From Williamsia herbipolensis (GTDB taxonomy: Bacteria; Actinomycetota; Actinomycetes; Mycobacteriales; Mycobacteriaceae), in assembly GCF_000964005.1 (NCBI RefSeq), contig NZ_JXYP01000020.1, positions 186,001 to 250,000 of the forward strand: a stretch of DNA of 64,000 nucleotides. Reading direction: 5' to 3'. A program made the translations under genes and the position numbers. Shown in pieces: positions 17,581 to 28,457 of this stretch. Within the stretch, counting starts at the first letter, position 1, and each line of letters starts with the position of its first letter. Under the pieces are notes generated by a model. It was not told the origin of the DNA. It ran no database searches and worked only from the letters and a program-made list of their open reading frames with translations.

Positions 17581-19307
17581 CGTCGTCGCGGACCGCTGAC
17601 CTGTCCAGATTTGCGATCCTCAGGATCGAAATAAGGATGTACGGGAATCGTGTCGTCCCACGGCTGCGCGGTCGCCATGTCGGCCACGCGGACGAACCCG
17701 CGCTCGAACTCGCCCACCGCCGGATCCACCAGCCGGTACTCCTGCCGCTGACGGTGGATGGGCTGGGCGTCGAGCAGGACGATGCGTACCTCTCCCGGCT
17801 CGAACGCACAGCGGGCCTGCAGTGCGGCGATCAGCTGCTCGCTGTGCATGTGGCCGTCTCCGAAGTTCCACCCGATGGCGGTGCTGCAGATGCGCTCACC
17901 GTCGGTGAGCACGTAGTCGCTCTCGTCGAATCCCGCCATGGCGCGATGCGCGAGGGTGAACAGGGCACGGCCGTGGGTGTTGAAGGCGCGGAACGCATAT
18001 CCCATGTACAGCGGGATCTGCATGGCGTCGCCGGCGCCGTAGACCCGCTCGAGTTGGGAGGCGGGCATCGCCGCGATGGCGACCAGGTTGGCCTCCATCT
18101 TCGCCGCCGCCGACGGCGTCATGCACCACATCCCGGTGTCCCAGTTCCCGGCGTAGTACCGCATCCCCGGCAGGAACGACACCTTGCGCGGGAACAGGTT
18201 GCCGATCACCACAGTGCCCGCCGAGACGACCGCGAGAGCGATCACCCACCACGGGGACCCGAGGTCGCCGAGCCCGACGTCGGCGTGGCCGACGAACAGA
18301 GCGAGGACGCCGAACATCATGAAGACGTTCCACTCCAGGGGAACCCCCATCGGGATCGCCGAGAGGATCCCGAAGTGGAACACCAGCATCACCACCGCGG
18401 CCACCGCTGTCGGCCAACCGCCGCCGGAGAAGAACAGCACCAGAGGGACCGCCATCTCGATCACCGTGCTCAGGTGCGCGATCGTGCGTGCCGGCCGACC
18501 CGGGCGCAGATCGTCGGGGAAGTGCTCGAAGAACGCTCGCTTGATGCACCGGGGCCGCAGGATCGGGTTGTTCGACATCATCGTCGACACCACGAACGGG
18601 AAGTGGCGGTTGAGTTTCGAGGTCGCCGCCCCGACCCAGATGATGAGGAACACGATCTTCGCCGCGACGATGGCGTCGACCGTCGCGAACAGCAACGTGA
18701 CCGTCAGCGCGGCGTAGACCTCTCCGCGCGCGGCGAGAAAGATCGTCTTGTCGCGCAGCGCGGCAGCTCCCAGCACCACCAGGATCACCGCGATCAGCCA
18801 GCGCGGCGGCTCGGTCACGATCAACGCCGCCACCAACGACACCAGCAGCGCCGCGTAGAGCGCGACGTCGACGGGGCGGCGCTCGTCGCCCCGGGTGAGC
18901 GGGATCCGGCGAGGCCAGGGAGGCAGCCGGATGGTGCCCGGACGCAGCCAGTAGAGGATCGACCCGATCGGTGGGTAGAAGCGATTGTTCAGCGGTCCGA
19001 AACCACACCCGAGACCGACGACCTCGAACAGCATCGTGAACAGCACGACCTTGGCGAACACGACCGGCTCGTCGTACCACCCGCGGACGTCGGTCAGCCC
19101 TCCCACGTCGGAGGTGCCGACCGACAGCAGCCACGCGGCGACCACGTAGGCGAGCACTTTGACCACGTAGAACAGGTGCAGTGCCACCGGCGTGCCGAAC
19201 CCCACCTCGGCCCAGTGCCGCGCCATGGGCACGATCTTCTCCGCGCGGGTGCCCGTCTTCCAGGTGGCCAGGTCGACGTCGGGGGTGGTCTGCGTCAGGA
19301 ATCCCAC
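17577..19307 (-). CDS. DUF3556-like polytopic membrane protein
   Basis: The 576-residue protein has about ten hydrophobic segments through the first 370 residues, then a soluble C-terminal domain with NWDTGMWC and FGDGHMHSEQLIAALQARC. Motifs such as GCGFGPLNNRFYPPIGSILYW, SKLNRHFPFVVSTMMSNNP and MGVPLEWNVFMMFG match my memory of the DUF3556 family of mycobacteria and relatives, whose function is unknown. It shares features with HTTM/vitamin K-carboxylase-like membrane proteins, which is only a loose resemblance. The start is a GTG (VGFLTQTTP) close to a 20-bp palindrome, so the message may be nearly leaderless and operator-controlled. Coupled to osmC downstream. Confidence 0.65.
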   Translation of the reverse strand: MGFLTQTTPDVDLATWKTGTRAEKIVPMARHWAEVGFGTPVALHLFYVVKVLAYVVAAWLLSVGTSDVGGLTDVRGWYDEPVVFAKVVLFTMLFEVVGLGCGFGPLNNRFYPPIGSILYWLRPGTIRLPPWPRRIPLTRGDERRPVDVALYAALLVSLVAALIVTEPPRWLIAVILVVLGAAALRDKTIFLAARGEVYAALTVTLLFATVDAIVAAKIVFLIIWVGAATSKLNRHFPFVVSTMMSNNPILRPRCIKRAFFEHFPDDLRPGRPARTIAHLSTVIEMAVPLVLFFSGGGWPTAVAAVVMLVFHFGILSAIPMGVPLEWNVFMMFGVLALFVGHADVGLGDLGSPWWVIALAVVSAGTVVIGNLFPRKVSFLPGMRYYAGNWDTGMWCMTPSAAAKMEANLVAIAAMPASQLERVYGAGDAMQIPLYMGYAFRAFNTHGRALFTLAHRAMAGFDESDYVLTDGERICSTAIGWNFGDGHMHSEQLIAALQARCAFEPGEVRIVLLDAQPIHRQRQEYRLVDPAVGEFERGFVRVADMATAQPWDDTIPVHPYFDPEDRKSGQVSGPRRR

Positions 19308-19322
19308 CCGGCGACGCTAACA

Positions 19323-19342
19323 AACCAAGCGCTCGCTTGGTT
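19323..19342. promoter_or_regulatory. 20-bp palindromic operator, TetR-type, before DUF3556-osmC
   Basis: AACCAAGCG and CGCTTGGTT are perfect inverted 9-base arms separated by CT. The layout is typical of TetR-family operators in actinobacteria. It starts 16 bases upstream of the DUF3556 GTG, where it could overlap the promoter or transcription start, and lies 14 bases past the UvrA-like stop. No TetR gene is adjacent; the only TetR in the window is at 33451-34032 and its own upstream region has different repeats. Confidence 0.65.
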
Positions 19343-19355
19343 CACTATCGACCGG

Positions 19356-21725
<2,370 letters not shown>

Positions 21726-21763
21726 GGTGCTCCTACCTCGAGAATGCTTCGGGACGGACAGGG

Positions 21764-22174
21764 TCAAGACGACTGCTGGATGCGGATGAGGTTGCCGAAC
21801 GGGTCCCGCACCGCGCAGTCGCGCACACCATAGGGCTGATCGGCCGGCTCCTGCACGATCTCGCCGCCGGCCGCGACGATCGAGTCGAACGTGGCCGCGA
21901 GGTCGGTCGCCGCGAGCAGCAGCCGCGCGAACGTGCCCTTCGCCATCATCTCGGCGATCATCGCCTGCTCGGTCTCGGTGACCCCCGGGTCGGCGGTGGG
22001 CGGGTACAGCACGATCGAGGTGTCGGGCTGGTCGGCCGGACCGACGGTGAGCCAGTGCAGGCCGTTGTAGCCCACGTCGTTGCGGATCTCGAAGCCGAGG
22101 ATGTCGCGGTAGAAGCCGATCGCGGCCTCGTGATCGGTGTGCGGGAGGAAGCTCGAATGGATGCTGATCGTCAT
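21764..22174 (-). CDS. VOC-family protein (bleomycin-resistance/dioxygenase fold)
   Basis: The 136-residue protein has paired VOC modules: HSSFLPHTDHEAAIGFYRDILGF at the start and GVRDCAVRDPFGNLIRIQQ at the end. The central PPTADPGVTETEQAMIAEMM is typical of the subgroup annotated as glyoxalase superfamily protein. Members bind or modify small molecules, including bleomycin-type drugs, but no ligand is evident. It lies between the AraC regulator (5-base gap upstream) and the UvrA-like ATPase (38-base gap downstream). That context hints at resistance to, or processing of, a reactive compound. Confidence 0.82.
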   Translation of the reverse strand: MTISIHSSFLPHTDHEAAIGFYRDILGFEIRNDVGYNGLHWLTVGPADQPDTSIVLYPPTADPGVTETEQAMIAEMMAKGTFARLLLAATDLAATFDSIVAAGGEIVQEPADQPYGVRDCAVRDPFGNLIRIQQSS

Positions 22175-22179
22175 GGCGC

Positions 22180-22626
22180 TCAGGCTAAGACGGTGCCGGC
22201 CGCCCGCGCTTCTCGATTCCTGACCGGTCTGGTCACCTGTTTGGCGACGCACGCCGGCATTCCCGCGACGGACTGACCGTGGTCGCGTCGGTACGCGCTC
22301 GGCGACACCCCGACCAACTCGCGGAAACGGGTGCTGAACGTCCCGAGCGAGGAACACCCGACCGCGAAACACACCTCGGTCACGCTCATCTCGTCGCGGC
22401 GCAACAACGCCATCGCCCGCTCGACGCGCCGGGTCATCAGATAGCTGTAGGGCGATTCGCCGTACGCGGCGCGGAACTGTCGGCTGAGGTGTCCCGCCGA
22501 CATGTGTTCGCCGCGCGCGAGTTCCTCCACATCGAGCGGCGCGGCGAACTCGCGGTCGATGCGATCCCTGATGCGGCGGAGACGGACGAGATCGGCTGTC
22601 CGCGCCGGCGAGAGCGCGTCGCTCAT
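22180..22626 (-). CDS. AraC-family regulator, DNA-binding domain only
   Basis: The 148-residue protein is essentially one AraC-type double helix-turn-helix: RIRDRIDREFAAPLDVEELA, then MSAGHLSRQFRAAYGESPYSYLMTRRVERA, then MSVTEVCFAVGCSSLGTFSTRFRELVGVSPSAYR. There is no N-terminal ligand-binding domain, as in SoxS/MarA-like members, so its activity is probably set by its level or by another protein. Its ATG overlaps the LLM gene stop by 4 bases (ATGA). It probably controls its own operon (LLM, VOC, UvrA-like); this is inference. Confidence 0.9.
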   Translation of the reverse strand: MSDALSPARTADLVRLRRIRDRIDREFAAPLDVEELARGEHMSAGHLSRQFRAAYGESPYSYLMTRRVERAMALLRRDEMSVTEVCFAVGCSSLGTFSTRFRELVGVSPSAYRRDHGQSVAGMPACVAKQVTRPVRNREARAAGTVLA

Positions 22627-23642
22627 GCCGGTGTCCACCCCAGCGCCGGGCCGAGACGCGTCGCCATGTCGGTGATGATCTGGACGTAGTCGTCCGGCTC
22701 GAACGAGAACGGGAGTGCGAAGGCGACCTCGGTGGCGCGCTGGAAGCCCGCGTGCTCGTAGAGGCGGGCGGCGAGGTCGTCGGACCGTCCGACGAGATCG
22801 GGCGCGAACACCATCCCCCGGGGTCCCTGCGGTTCGAGCGTTCGCGCGAAACGACTCTCCGCGTAGGCCTCGTAGCGTCGGATCTGATCAGGGGTCGCGG
22901 TGTCGGTGGGGATCACCACGAGCCCCTGCGACACCCGCGCACGCGACGGATCGGGATGCGCGGCGCGGTAGGCGTCGATGTGCTCGGCCTGGATGGTCGC
23001 GAAATCCCGCGCCGGACCGCCTTCGGTGAACACCACCGACGAGGTCAGGTAGTTGAGTTGCTGCTCACCGGCCCAGGTGGCCGAACCCAGACCGCCGCCG
23101 TACCAGACGCGGTCGGCGAGGCCGGGCGAGTGCGGTTGCACGCGTCGGGAGAACGACTCGATGCCCACGGTGCCCTCGAAGTCGCTCACCGGATCGCCGC
23201 GGAGGCAACGCAGCAGGCGCAGCACGCGCTCCTTCGAGAAGTCCTCGACGTCGTGTGTGTCGGGATAGAGCACGTGCCGGTAGTCGTCGTAGCGCATGGG
23301 GGTGCCCACCGACACACCGGGATTGATGCGTCCGTTCGACAGCACGTCGACCGTGGCGAGGTCTTCGGCGAGACGGAACGGGTTCTCGAGTCCGAGCGGG
23401 ATCACGGCGGTACCGAGTTCGATCCGTGAGGTGACCATCGCCGCGGCGGCCATCACCGCGACCGGCGAGGAGATGCCGTACTGCAGGTGCCGGTCGCGCA
23501 GCCACACCGAGTCGAAGCCCAGGTCCTCGGCACGTCGGATCGTGTCGATCGTCTCCATGTGGCCGTCGCGCGGCGACGACTCCGCGAACCGCCCGATCGT
23601 CAGGAATCCGAGCTTGGTCAGTGCGGTTCCCTCGCCGGGCAT
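22623..23642 (-). CDS. LLM-class flavin-dependent oxidoreductase
   Basis: The 339-residue protein is a luciferase-like (bacterial luciferase/F420 fold) TIM barrel. AEDLGFDSVWLRDRHLQYG, the following SRIELGTAVIPLG and LATVDVLSNGRINPGVSVG are family landmarks; the last is the flavin-phosphate loop. Cofactor could be FMN or F420, which the sequence alone does not decide. The start MPGEGTALTK was chosen because the longer frame adds 23 residues unlike the family. It is the first gene of the LLM-AraC-VOC-UvrA operon and diverges from the ABC1 kinase gene; the 189-base gap holds only a small inverted repeat (GGTTC/GAACC). Confidence 0.88.
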   Translation of the reverse strand: MPGEGTALTKLGFLTIGRFAESSPRDGHMETIDTIRRAEDLGFDSVWLRDRHLQYGISSPVAVMAAAAMVTSRIELGTAVIPLGLENPFRLAEDLATVDVLSNGRINPGVSVGTPMRYDDYRHVLYPDTHDVEDFSKERVLRLLRCLRGDPVSDFEGTVGIESFSRRVQPHSPGLADRVWYGGGLGSATWAGEQQLNYLTSSVVFTEGGPARDFATIQAEHIDAYRAAHPDPSRARVSQGLVVIPTDTATPDQIRRYEAYAESRFARTLEPQGPRGMVFAPDLVGRSDDLAARLYEHAGFQRATEVAFALPFSFEPDDYVQIITDMATRLGPALGWTPA

Positions 23643-23831
23643 GGCCGACCCCCTGTTCTCACGCGGTTCAGGGGAACCAGTGTGCCCGGTCACGACCCCG
23701 GGCGCCCGCATCGGTTCGCTTTGACTGATGCCCTCGGGTTCGGCACCATCGCCGACGGCGAGTTCTCTCGCCTTGTTCGTGTCCCCGACCTCGACCCACC
23801 CATGACCTCACCACTGCATACTGCGAAGACC

Positions 23832-25193
23832 ATGACTCGTGAACCCGGTACCGAGCTGGCCCCCGTGGCCGCCGGCTCAGCGCACGTACACGTCCACCTC
23901 CCGCATGTGTCGCCGATCGCCGAGGCGCGCCGTGTCGGCATCACCGCCTTCCAACTGGCGCGCGGCGTCGGCGAGGTGGCCGTCGGTTTCCGGTCCCGCA
24001 AGCCACTGCCCGAGCGTGCGGCCCGAGAGGTCCGCGACGTCTTCGAGCGACTGGGACCCACGTATGTGAAGCTCGGGCAGCTGATCGCCTCGAGCCCGGG
24101 TGTGTTCACCCCGGCGTTGTCGCGGGAGTTCGAGACCCTGCTCGACAGGGTGGCCCCCGCACCGATCGCCGTGATCGAGAAGGTGCTCACCGATGCGTTC
24201 GGCGCCCCGCCGTCGCAGGTGTTCGCACAGTTCGACGCCGTGCCGATCGCGTCGGCGTCGATCGCGCAGGTCCACACCGCGACGCTGCACAGCGGCGAAC
24301 GGGTCGTGGTCAAGGTGCAGCGGCCCGGCATCGCCACCCGACTCGCCGCCGACGTCGCGATCCTGGAGAGGCTCGCCGATCTGCTCGAACTGTCGCCGTA
24401 CGGCCGGATGCTCAGCGCGCGCAACGTGGTCGACGACTTCGCAACCGGCCTCGACGCCGAACTCGACTTCCGCAACGAGGCGCAGGCGATGGACGAGTTC
24501 GTCGCAGGTCTCACCGACACACCGTTCGCCGATCGCGTGCGGGTACCGACCGTGCACCACGAGTTCACCACCGGCGAGGTACTCACGATGGAGTACGTCG
24601 ACGCCATCCGCATCGACGACGCGCGCGCCGTACGCGCTGCGGGCCACGACGGCACAGCGCTGGTGCGCAATCTGCTGCTCGTCTTCCTCGAGTCGGCCTT
24701 CCACGGCGGCCTCTTCCACGGCGACCTGCACGCCGGCAACGTCCTCGTCGACTCCGACGGCCGCTTGGTCCTGCTCGACTTCGGCATCGTCGGACGCTTC
24801 ACCCCTCGCACCCGTCGCATCATGCGGCGCCTGGTCGGTGACCTGATGGTGCGCAACGACTACGAGGCCGCCGGCCGAGCCCTGTTCACCCTGGGCGCGG
24901 TCCGCAACCCGGGCAGCACCCGTGAGGGCGCGAAGGACATGCGACGGTTCACCGCACCCATCGCGGGCAAAGACCTCGCGGGGATGTCGTACACGGCGCT
25001 GGGCACCCAGCTCGCCACGCTGGCCAAGGCCTACGACCTGCGGCTACCGCGTGAGCTGGTGCTGGTCGGCAAGCAGCTCCTCTACGTCGAGAAGTACATG
25101 AAGCTGCTGGCCCCGCAGTGGCGGGCGCTCACCGACAAGGAACTCTTCACCTACATGAAGGCCCTGCTCACCGAGGACGAGCCGAGGCGCTGA
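23832..25193 (+). CDS. ABC1/UbiB-family atypical kinase
   Basis: The 453-residue protein has the ABC1/UbiB motifs. LGPTYVKLGQLIASSPG corresponds to the family KxGQ N-terminal motif that lies over the active site. VVVKVQRPG is the lysine strand, and HGDLHAGNVLV and LLDFGIVG are the catalytic and metal loops. UbiB/COQ8 proteins support isoprenoid lipid or quinone metabolism by ATP hydrolysis rather than ordinary protein phosphorylation. The target here is unknown; menaquinone is the likely quinone in actinobacteria. A second in-frame ATG ten codons upstream is possible; neither has a strong ribosome-binding site. The cobalamin riboswitch follows immediately but drives the next gene. Confidence 0.9.
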   Translation: MTREPGTELAPVAAGSAHVHVHLPHVSPIAEARRVGITAFQLARGVGEVAVGFRSRKPLPERAAREVRDVFERLGPTYVKLGQLIASSPGVFTPALSREFETLLDRVAPAPIAVIEKVLTDAFGAPPSQVFAQFDAVPIASASIAQVHTATLHSGERVVVKVQRPGIATRLAADVAILERLADLLELSPYGRMLSARNVVDDFATGLDAELDFRNEAQAMDEFVAGLTDTPFADRVRVPTVHHEFTTGEVLTMEYVDAIRIDDARAVRAAGHDGTALVRNLLLVFLESAFHGGLFHGDLHAGNVLVDSDGRLVLLDFGIVGRFTPRTRRIMRRLVGDLMVRNDYEAAGRALFTLGAVRNPGSTREGAKDMRRFTAPIAGKDLAGMSYTALGTQLATLAKAYDLRLPRELVLVGKQLLYVEKYMKLLAPQWRALTDKELFTYMKALLTEDEPRR

Positions 25194-25231
25194 CCCGGGG
25201 CGGCCACGGGCTCGGGTAAGTTCTGCCCCGA

Positions 25232-25430
25232 CGTCGGTGTGCTCCCGGTCGTCTGGTTTCTCCGGGAGCACCGCAAGAGGGAATCCGGTGCGAGTCCGGA
25301 ACTGCCCCGCAGCGGTGATCGGGAACGACGCGACAGCAATGCACTGGCCCCGGCCGGGAAGCAGTCGCCGGTAGGTGGCATCGAGACAGATGCCGTGCCC
25401 GAGAGTCCGAAGACCTGCCGCCGTTGGTCG
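25232..25430 (+). ncRNA. Cobalamin (adenosylcobalamin) riboswitch
   Basis: The leader contains the conserved core of the AdoCbl aptamer in order: AAGAGGGAA, CCGGTGCGAGTCCGG, ACTGCCCCGCAGCGGTGA, GCACTGG with GGCCGGGAAGC (B12-box region), and GAGAGTCCGAAGACCTGCC. The outer helix is made by the CTCCCGG/CCGGGAG pairing at the 5' side. In the family, cobalamin binding lowers expression of B12 uptake or synthesis genes. Its target is the FecCD-type permease 110 bases downstream, and this identifies the importer substrate as a corrinoid. Boundaries are approximate. Confidence 0.96.
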
Positions 25431-25511
25431 CGTCGGACGATGCGACCGCTCATCGGCCTCGTGGGATATGGCCGGTGCGGCGCCTCGTGAACCTGTCGTG
25501 GCTGTCTGCAC

Positions 25512-25541
25512 CCCTTTTCCGCACAGACGGAAAGGGATCGG
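25512..25541 (+). promoter_or_regulatory. Hairpin overlapping the ribosome-binding site of the B12 permease
   Basis: CCC-T-TTTCCG pairs with CGGAAAGGG around a 6-base loop, leaving one bulged T. The 3' arm contains the Shine-Dalgarno-like GGAAAGGG just before the ATG at 25542. This stem would hide the ribosome-binding site, which suggests that the riboswitch acts on translation. No U-tract follows, so a transcription terminator is less likely. Confidence 0.6.
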
Positions 25542-26582
25542 ATGCAGGTACGCGGCCGCCCCGGTGTCGGCACGGCGGTCGCGCTGTCCCTGCTCGTGCT
25601 GGTCGCCGTCTCCGTGGTCGGGATGATCGTCGGCAGCGTGCACATCCCCGCGTCCGAGGCGGTGCGCTATCTGTGGGCCGATGTCGTCGGCGGCACCATC
25701 GCCCCGCAGGACGTCCCGGGCTACCGGATCGTGACCGATTCCCGACTCCCCCGGGTCCTCACGTCGATCTTCGTCGGCGCCGGGCTCAGCGTCGTCGGTG
25801 TCGTGGTGCAGGCACTGGTCCGTAACGCCCTGGCCGACCCGTACATCCTGGGCATCTCCTCGGGCGCGTCGGTGGGCGCCACCGCCGTGGTGTTGTTCGG
25901 CGCCCTCGGCGGCCTCGGCCTCTATGCGCTGCCCTCGGCGGCGTTCCTCGGCGCGTTGGGCGCCACGGTCATCGTGCTCGTGCTGGCCCGCAGCGCGGGC
26001 GGACTCGAACCGACCCGGCTGGTACTCATGGGAACCGCACTGGGCTACGGGTTCTCGGCCATCACGACGCTTCTCGTCTTCCTCGCGCCCGCCGGCGACG
26101 CCGCGCGCAGCGTGATGTTCTGGCTGTTGGGCAGTCTCGCCGCGGCCACGTGGCACTCGGTGTGGTTGGTCGGTACGGTGTCGGTGGTCGGCGTGGTGCT
26201 CGCGAGCGCGTGCGCACGTCACCTCAACGCCCTGTCGATGGGCGATGATGTCGCGGCCAGCGTCGGCGTCCATCCCGGCCGATTCCGTCTGGCACTGTTC
26301 GTGGTGTCGGCCGTCATCGTCGGTGTGATCGTGTCCGTCTGCGGCGCCATCGGGTTCGTCGGCCTGATCATGCCGCACGTGACACGGTTGCTCGTCGGCG
26401 CCGACCACCGCCGCGTGCTCCTGCTCAGCCCGGTGCTCGGTGCGGTGTTCGTGGTGGTCGCCGACATCGTCTCCCGCACCCTGGTGCCGCCGTACGAGTT
26501 GCCGATCGGCGCCATCACCGCCGCGGTCGGGGTGCCGGTGTTCGTGGCACTGATGCGCCGCCGCGAACGAGTGACCACATGA
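25542..26582 (+). CDS. FecCD/BtuC-type ABC permease, corrinoid uptake
   Basis: The 346-residue membrane protein has about ten hydrophobic helices and family motifs RLPRVLTSIFVGAGLSVVG, NALADPYILGISSGASVGA, and GAIGFVGLIMPHVTRL before the C-terminal LPIGAITAAVGVPVF. These are hallmarks of the BtuC/FecD/FhuB permeases. It forms the membrane channel that takes cobalamin from the binding protein, powered by the ATPase encoded next. The cobalamin riboswitch upstream gives the substrate; without it a siderophore would be equally likely. The ATG follows GGAAAGGGATCG, which the hairpin upstream can mask. Its stop overlaps the ATPase start by 4 bases (ATGA). Confidence 0.93.
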   Translation: MQVRGRPGVGTAVALSLLVLVAVSVVGMIVGSVHIPASEAVRYLWADVVGGTIAPQDVPGYRIVTDSRLPRVLTSIFVGAGLSVVGVVVQALVRNALADPYILGISSGASVGATAVVLFGALGGLGLYALPSAAFLGALGATVIVLVLARSAGGLEPTRLVLMGTALGYGFSAITTLLVFLAPAGDAARSVMFWLLGSLAAATWHSVWLVGTVSVVGVVLASACARHLNALSMGDDVAASVGVHPGRFRLALFVVSAVIVGVIVSVCGAIGFVGLIMPHVTRLLVGADHRRVLLLSPVLGAVFVVVADIVSRTLVPPYELPIGAITAAVGVPVFVALMRRRERVTT

Positions 26583-27383
26583 CCCCCGACCCGGACGCCA
26601 CCACGGCGACGCCGGCCGTCGCCTACTGCGACGTGTCGATCCGCCTGGGCGACACCGAGATCGTCCACGACCTGTCGCTGTCGGTGCCCGACGGCGGGTT
26701 CCTCGGCGTCATCGGACCCAACGGCAGCGGGAAATCGACGATACTGCGCTGCCTGTTCCGAGCCCTGTCACCGTCGAGTGGCCAGGTCACCGTGCACGGC
26801 ACCGACATCGTCGCGACCTCGCTGCGCGACAACGCACGTCAGGTCGCCGCACTCACCCAGTCCTCGGCGCTCACCCTCGATTTCACGGTCGCCGAGGTGG
26901 TCGCCACCGGTCGACTACCCCACATCCGCCTTCTCCGGTCGGCCACCGCCGCCGATCGCGAGATCTGCGAACGCGCCATGATCGATGCCGGTATAGGCGG
27001 TTTCGGGCACCGACGATTCGCCGAGCTCCGGCGGTGAGTCGCAGCGGGTCCTCATCGCGCGCGCCTTCGCCCAGCAGACCCGCGTGTTGGTCCTCGACGA
27101 ACCCACCAACCACCTCGACGTCCGTCACCAGTTCGCGGTGCTCAAGGCGGCCCGTGCGCGGGGCATCACCGTGATCGCCGCACTGCACGACCTGAACATC
27201 GCCGCCCAGTTCTGCACCGAACTCGTCGTCGTCTCCGACGGGCGCATCGTGCGGCGCGGGACACCGGCCGACGTCCTCACCGCCGACACCATCACCCGCT
27301 TCTTCGGTATCGGGTGCCACATCGTCACCCATCCACGCCTGCGCGTTCCACAGATCATCTTCGACGAAGGGACCACCCGATGA
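26579..27383 (+). pseudogene. BtuD-type ABC ATPase, frameshifted at the signature motif
   Basis: The 5' part (to 27037) encodes Walker A GPNGSGKST and the Q-loop (VAALTQSSALT). The 3' part, in another frame, encodes VLVLDEPTNHLD (Walker B, D-loop) and the switch His in ALHDLN. Read through, the parts would join as ELSGGESQRVLIARAF, the expected signature. At 27026-27035 the DNA reads GAGCTCCGGCGGTGAG; two bases seem missing (CTCTCC to CTCC), so frame one ends RR-stop. The first product lacks signature, Walker B and switch. This is a true mutation, a sequencing error, or less likely a recoding site. The gene overlaps both neighbours by 4 bases, so the operon is otherwise intact. Confidence 0.85.
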
Positions 27384-28396
27384 CACGACGCTTCCTGGCT
27401 CGCGCCGCACTGGCGCTCAGCGCGACACTCGCGGTCGGCGGGTGTGGCGCCACGGTGTCCGACCCCGCCGCGCCGACGTCGTCCGGCGCGGCGGTCACGG
27501 TCACCAATTGCGGTGCACCGCTCACGGTTCCGTCGCGCCCGAACAAGGTGCTCACCAACGACACCGGCATCACCGAGATGATGTTCGCGTTGGGTCTGCA
27601 GGAACGGATGGTCGGCTACACCACCTACGAGGGCAAGGAGCGTGACATCGCATCCTCGCCGTGGCGATCGGAGTTCGCATCGACGCCCTCGCTCGGCACG
27701 GCGTTCACGCGCGAGGTGATCCAGAAGGCGGCGCCCGACTTCGTGTTCGCCGGATGGAACTACGGCTTCAAGGAGTCGACCGGCGTGACGCCGGCATGGA
27801 TCTCGACGATCGGTGCGACGCCGTATCAGTTGACCGAGGCGTGCCGACAGCCCGGATCGACCCGACGCGGGATCACCCGTCCGCTCGACGCGCTCTACGA
27901 CGACCTCACCAACCTCGGCCGGATCTTCGGCGTCGAAGATCGCGCCTCGGCCCTCATCGCCGGGTACAGGCGAGAGGTTGCCCAGGCCGCCGCCACCGCA
28001 CCGACGGCCGATCGCCGGGCCCGAGTGCTGCTGTTCGACAGCGCCGATCCCGCCCCGTTCACCTCCGGCCGCAACGCCGCGCCCGATGAGATCATCGCCG
28101 AGGCGGGTGGCACGAACGTCTTCTCCGGGCTCGACGACTCGTGGACGTCGGTGTCGTGGGAGGCCGCCGCACAGGACGATCCGCAGGTGATCGTCATCGT
28201 CGACTACGGCGCGGGGCAGGCGAACACGGTCGCGGCCAAGACCGCCCAGCTGCGCGCCCAACCCCTCATGGCCGGGACCACAGCGGTCCGCGAGAACAAC
28301 ATCGTGTCGTTCCCCTACGCCGCTCTGGTCGAGAGTCCGCGCAATCCGGCGACCATCACCGCCCTGGCCACCTATCTGCGGAGTCGGGGACGTTGA
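27380..28396 (+). CDS. Substrate-binding lipoprotein of the corrinoid ABC importer (BtuF-like)
   Basis: The 338-residue protein starts with a lipoprotein signal peptide; the lipobox is AVGGC with Cys22 as the lipidated residue. The rest is a class III (TroA/FecB-type) binding fold: VPSRPNKVLTNDTGITEMMFALGL at the start, then SNAAPDE-like and ALVESPRNPATI segments. It should sit on the outer face of the cytoplasmic membrane and hand corrinoid to the permease. Its ATG overlaps the stop of the ATPase frame (ATGA). If the ATPase really is broken, this protein and the permease would be non-functional unless another ATPase substitutes. Confidence 0.9.
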   Translation: MTRRFLARAALALSATLAVGGCGATVSDPAAPTSSGAAVTVTNCGAPLTVPSRPNKVLTNDTGITEMMFALGLQERMVGYTTYEGKERDIASSPWRSEFASTPSLGTAFTREVIQKAAPDFVFAGWNYGFKESTGVTPAWISTIGATPYQLTEACRQPGSTRRGITRPLDALYDDLTNLGRIFGVEDRASALIAGYRREVAQAAATAPTADRRARVLLFDSADPAPFTSGRNAAPDEIIAEAGGTNVFSGLDDSWTSVSWEAAAQDDPQVIVIVDYGAGQANTVAAKTAQLRAQPLMAGTTAVRENNIVSFPYAALVESPRNPATITALATYLRSRGR

Positions 28397-28457
28397 TTCG
28401 ACGGCCGCGCCGTGAGGACCGCACGCGTGGTGTGATCCATGTCGACCCGGAGGCGAG

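Noticed and set aside
23665-23678. GGTTC-N4-GAACC as a possible SOS/LexA box
   Set aside because: The mycobacterial-type box has the form TCGAAC-N4-GTTCGA; the arms here are in the opposite order, and the gene downstream is not a repair gene.
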